Positions 63,431 to 64,000 of a stretch of DNA of 64,000 nt are shown here, piece after piece. Position 1 is the stretch's first letter; every line of letters begins with the position of its first letter. The notes under the pieces were generated by a model. It worked only from the letters and a program-made list of their open reading frames with translations. It ran no database searches and was not told the origin of the DNA. A program made the translations under genes and the position numbers. Origin of the DNA: Cyathus striatus (lineage: Eukaryota; Basidiomycota; Agaricomycetes; Agaricales; Nidulariaceae); contig JAOVFP010000024.1 in the NCBI GenBank assembly GCA_025738555.1, positions 1,302,001 through 1,366,000 on the forward strand. The letters run 5' to 3'.

Positions 63431-64000
63431 ATGTCTTCGATAAGATTAAAACAATTCGTGGTTCAGCTGAACGACGATTCAGAGTCCAACACACACCGCA
63501 CTGCGCGACGCCTCATCTTCAACTCTGAATTCCTGAAAAATGCGAAACTGGCCACGGGGGACATCATCGCCGTCGCAAAGGAGGATAATACTAATGCACA
63601 GCTGAAGGTTTACTTCTACCCATGCTCTTCCAGTCAATGGACTCATTTTGTATAGAAATTTGCAGTGGGTGTCGTATGGCCCAGTCTGGAACTCCCCGAA
63701 AATGGTGAGTTTCCGCGTCACCACAGCACTCGCTCACTCATGGTCGTATCAAGCCATACAAGTGTCCACTTCGATCCAGCTAACGGCAGGTCTGGAGCCC
63801 GGCGAGTACGTTCACATTTTCCCCCTGTCCGGACCAGCTTCGAAATTGCCGCCTGGCATACCCTCTTTACGACATGTAAAAATAGCCAAGTCCATACGAC
63901 TCAAAGAACTTCACGTACAGCAAGATTGTGGTACCACCCCGTCGAGCTCTCAATTTGCGCAGCGGGATTGGCTTATCTTACTGCTTCGTGAAGCTCTTGG
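63431..64000 (+). CDS. Probable AFG2/SPATA5-type AAA ATPase, N-terminal part only
   Basis: The start at 63431 gives MSSIRLKQFVVQL, then ARRLIFNSEFLKNAKLATGD with IIAVAK, a substrate-binding double-psi-type N-domain as in Cdc48/Afg2 proteins. Over an intron it continues FAVGVVWPSLELPEN, then after another intron VSTSIQLTAGLEPGEYVHIF and IAKSIRLKELHV. The gene leaves the window before any AAA module, so the ATPase part is not seen. The order and wording fit the N-domain of AFG2 (Drg1), which releases Rlp24 from pre-60S ribosomes in the cytoplasm. CDC48-like relatives are an alternative. Two GT-AG introns are visible. Confidence 0.55.

Overview
The window is fungal nuclear DNA, almost certainly from a mushroom-forming basidiomycete (Agaricomycetes). 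Genes are cut by many short GT-AG introns of about 45-65 nt. Housekeeping genes sit on both strands with intergenic gaps of 70-300 bp, and core promoters carry pyrimidine-rich tracts. No species can be named from the sequence alone.

Left part (1-31.8 kb) is gene dense: SRP68 (-, runs off the left edge), GET3 (+), mitochondrial DNA polymerase gamma (-), CCT gamma (+), CCT theta (-), an ABC half-transporter (+), a very long UvrD-type helicase with TPR-like and CCCH segments (-), a Sel1-repeat protein (-) and the DEAH splicing helicase PRP16 (-). Several pairs share short divergent promoters: SRP68/GET3, both protein targeting to the ER, 216 bp apart; and POLG/CCT gamma, 140 bp apart. Two subunits of the same chaperonin ring, CCT gamma and theta, converge tail to tail.

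Middle part (31.8-46.2 kb) is a repeat island. It holds a 524-bp MITE-like element with long terminal inverted repeats, a GC-rich patch of short inverted repeats, and a complete Ty3/Gypsy chromovirus (34539-41376) with two 373-bp LTRs and a perfect 5-bp target duplication. It also has a decayed ORF with two SAP-like motifs and a CRE-type palindrome. The chromovirus shows an exact 11-nt self-priming signal of the Tf1/sushi kind, a leader of about 0.9 kb with no ATG, a candidate -1 frameshift signal between gag and pol, a chromodomain, and an intact 56-codon membrane-protein ORF after pol. All LTR differences and all in-frame stops fit C-to-T decay at CpG.

Right part (46.2-64 kb) returns to genes: mitochondrial ribosomal protein mL38 (-), a FYVE-finger protein (-), a 4-kb gene-free stretch, an unrecognised protein (-), a PHD-finger protein (-), the tRNA methyltransferase DNMT2 (+), GPI transamidase subunit PIG-T (-), and the start of a probable AFG2-type AAA ATPase (+), which runs off the right edge. 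Exon boundaries were read by eye from splice signals and family conservation, so spans run from start codon to stop codon including introns.
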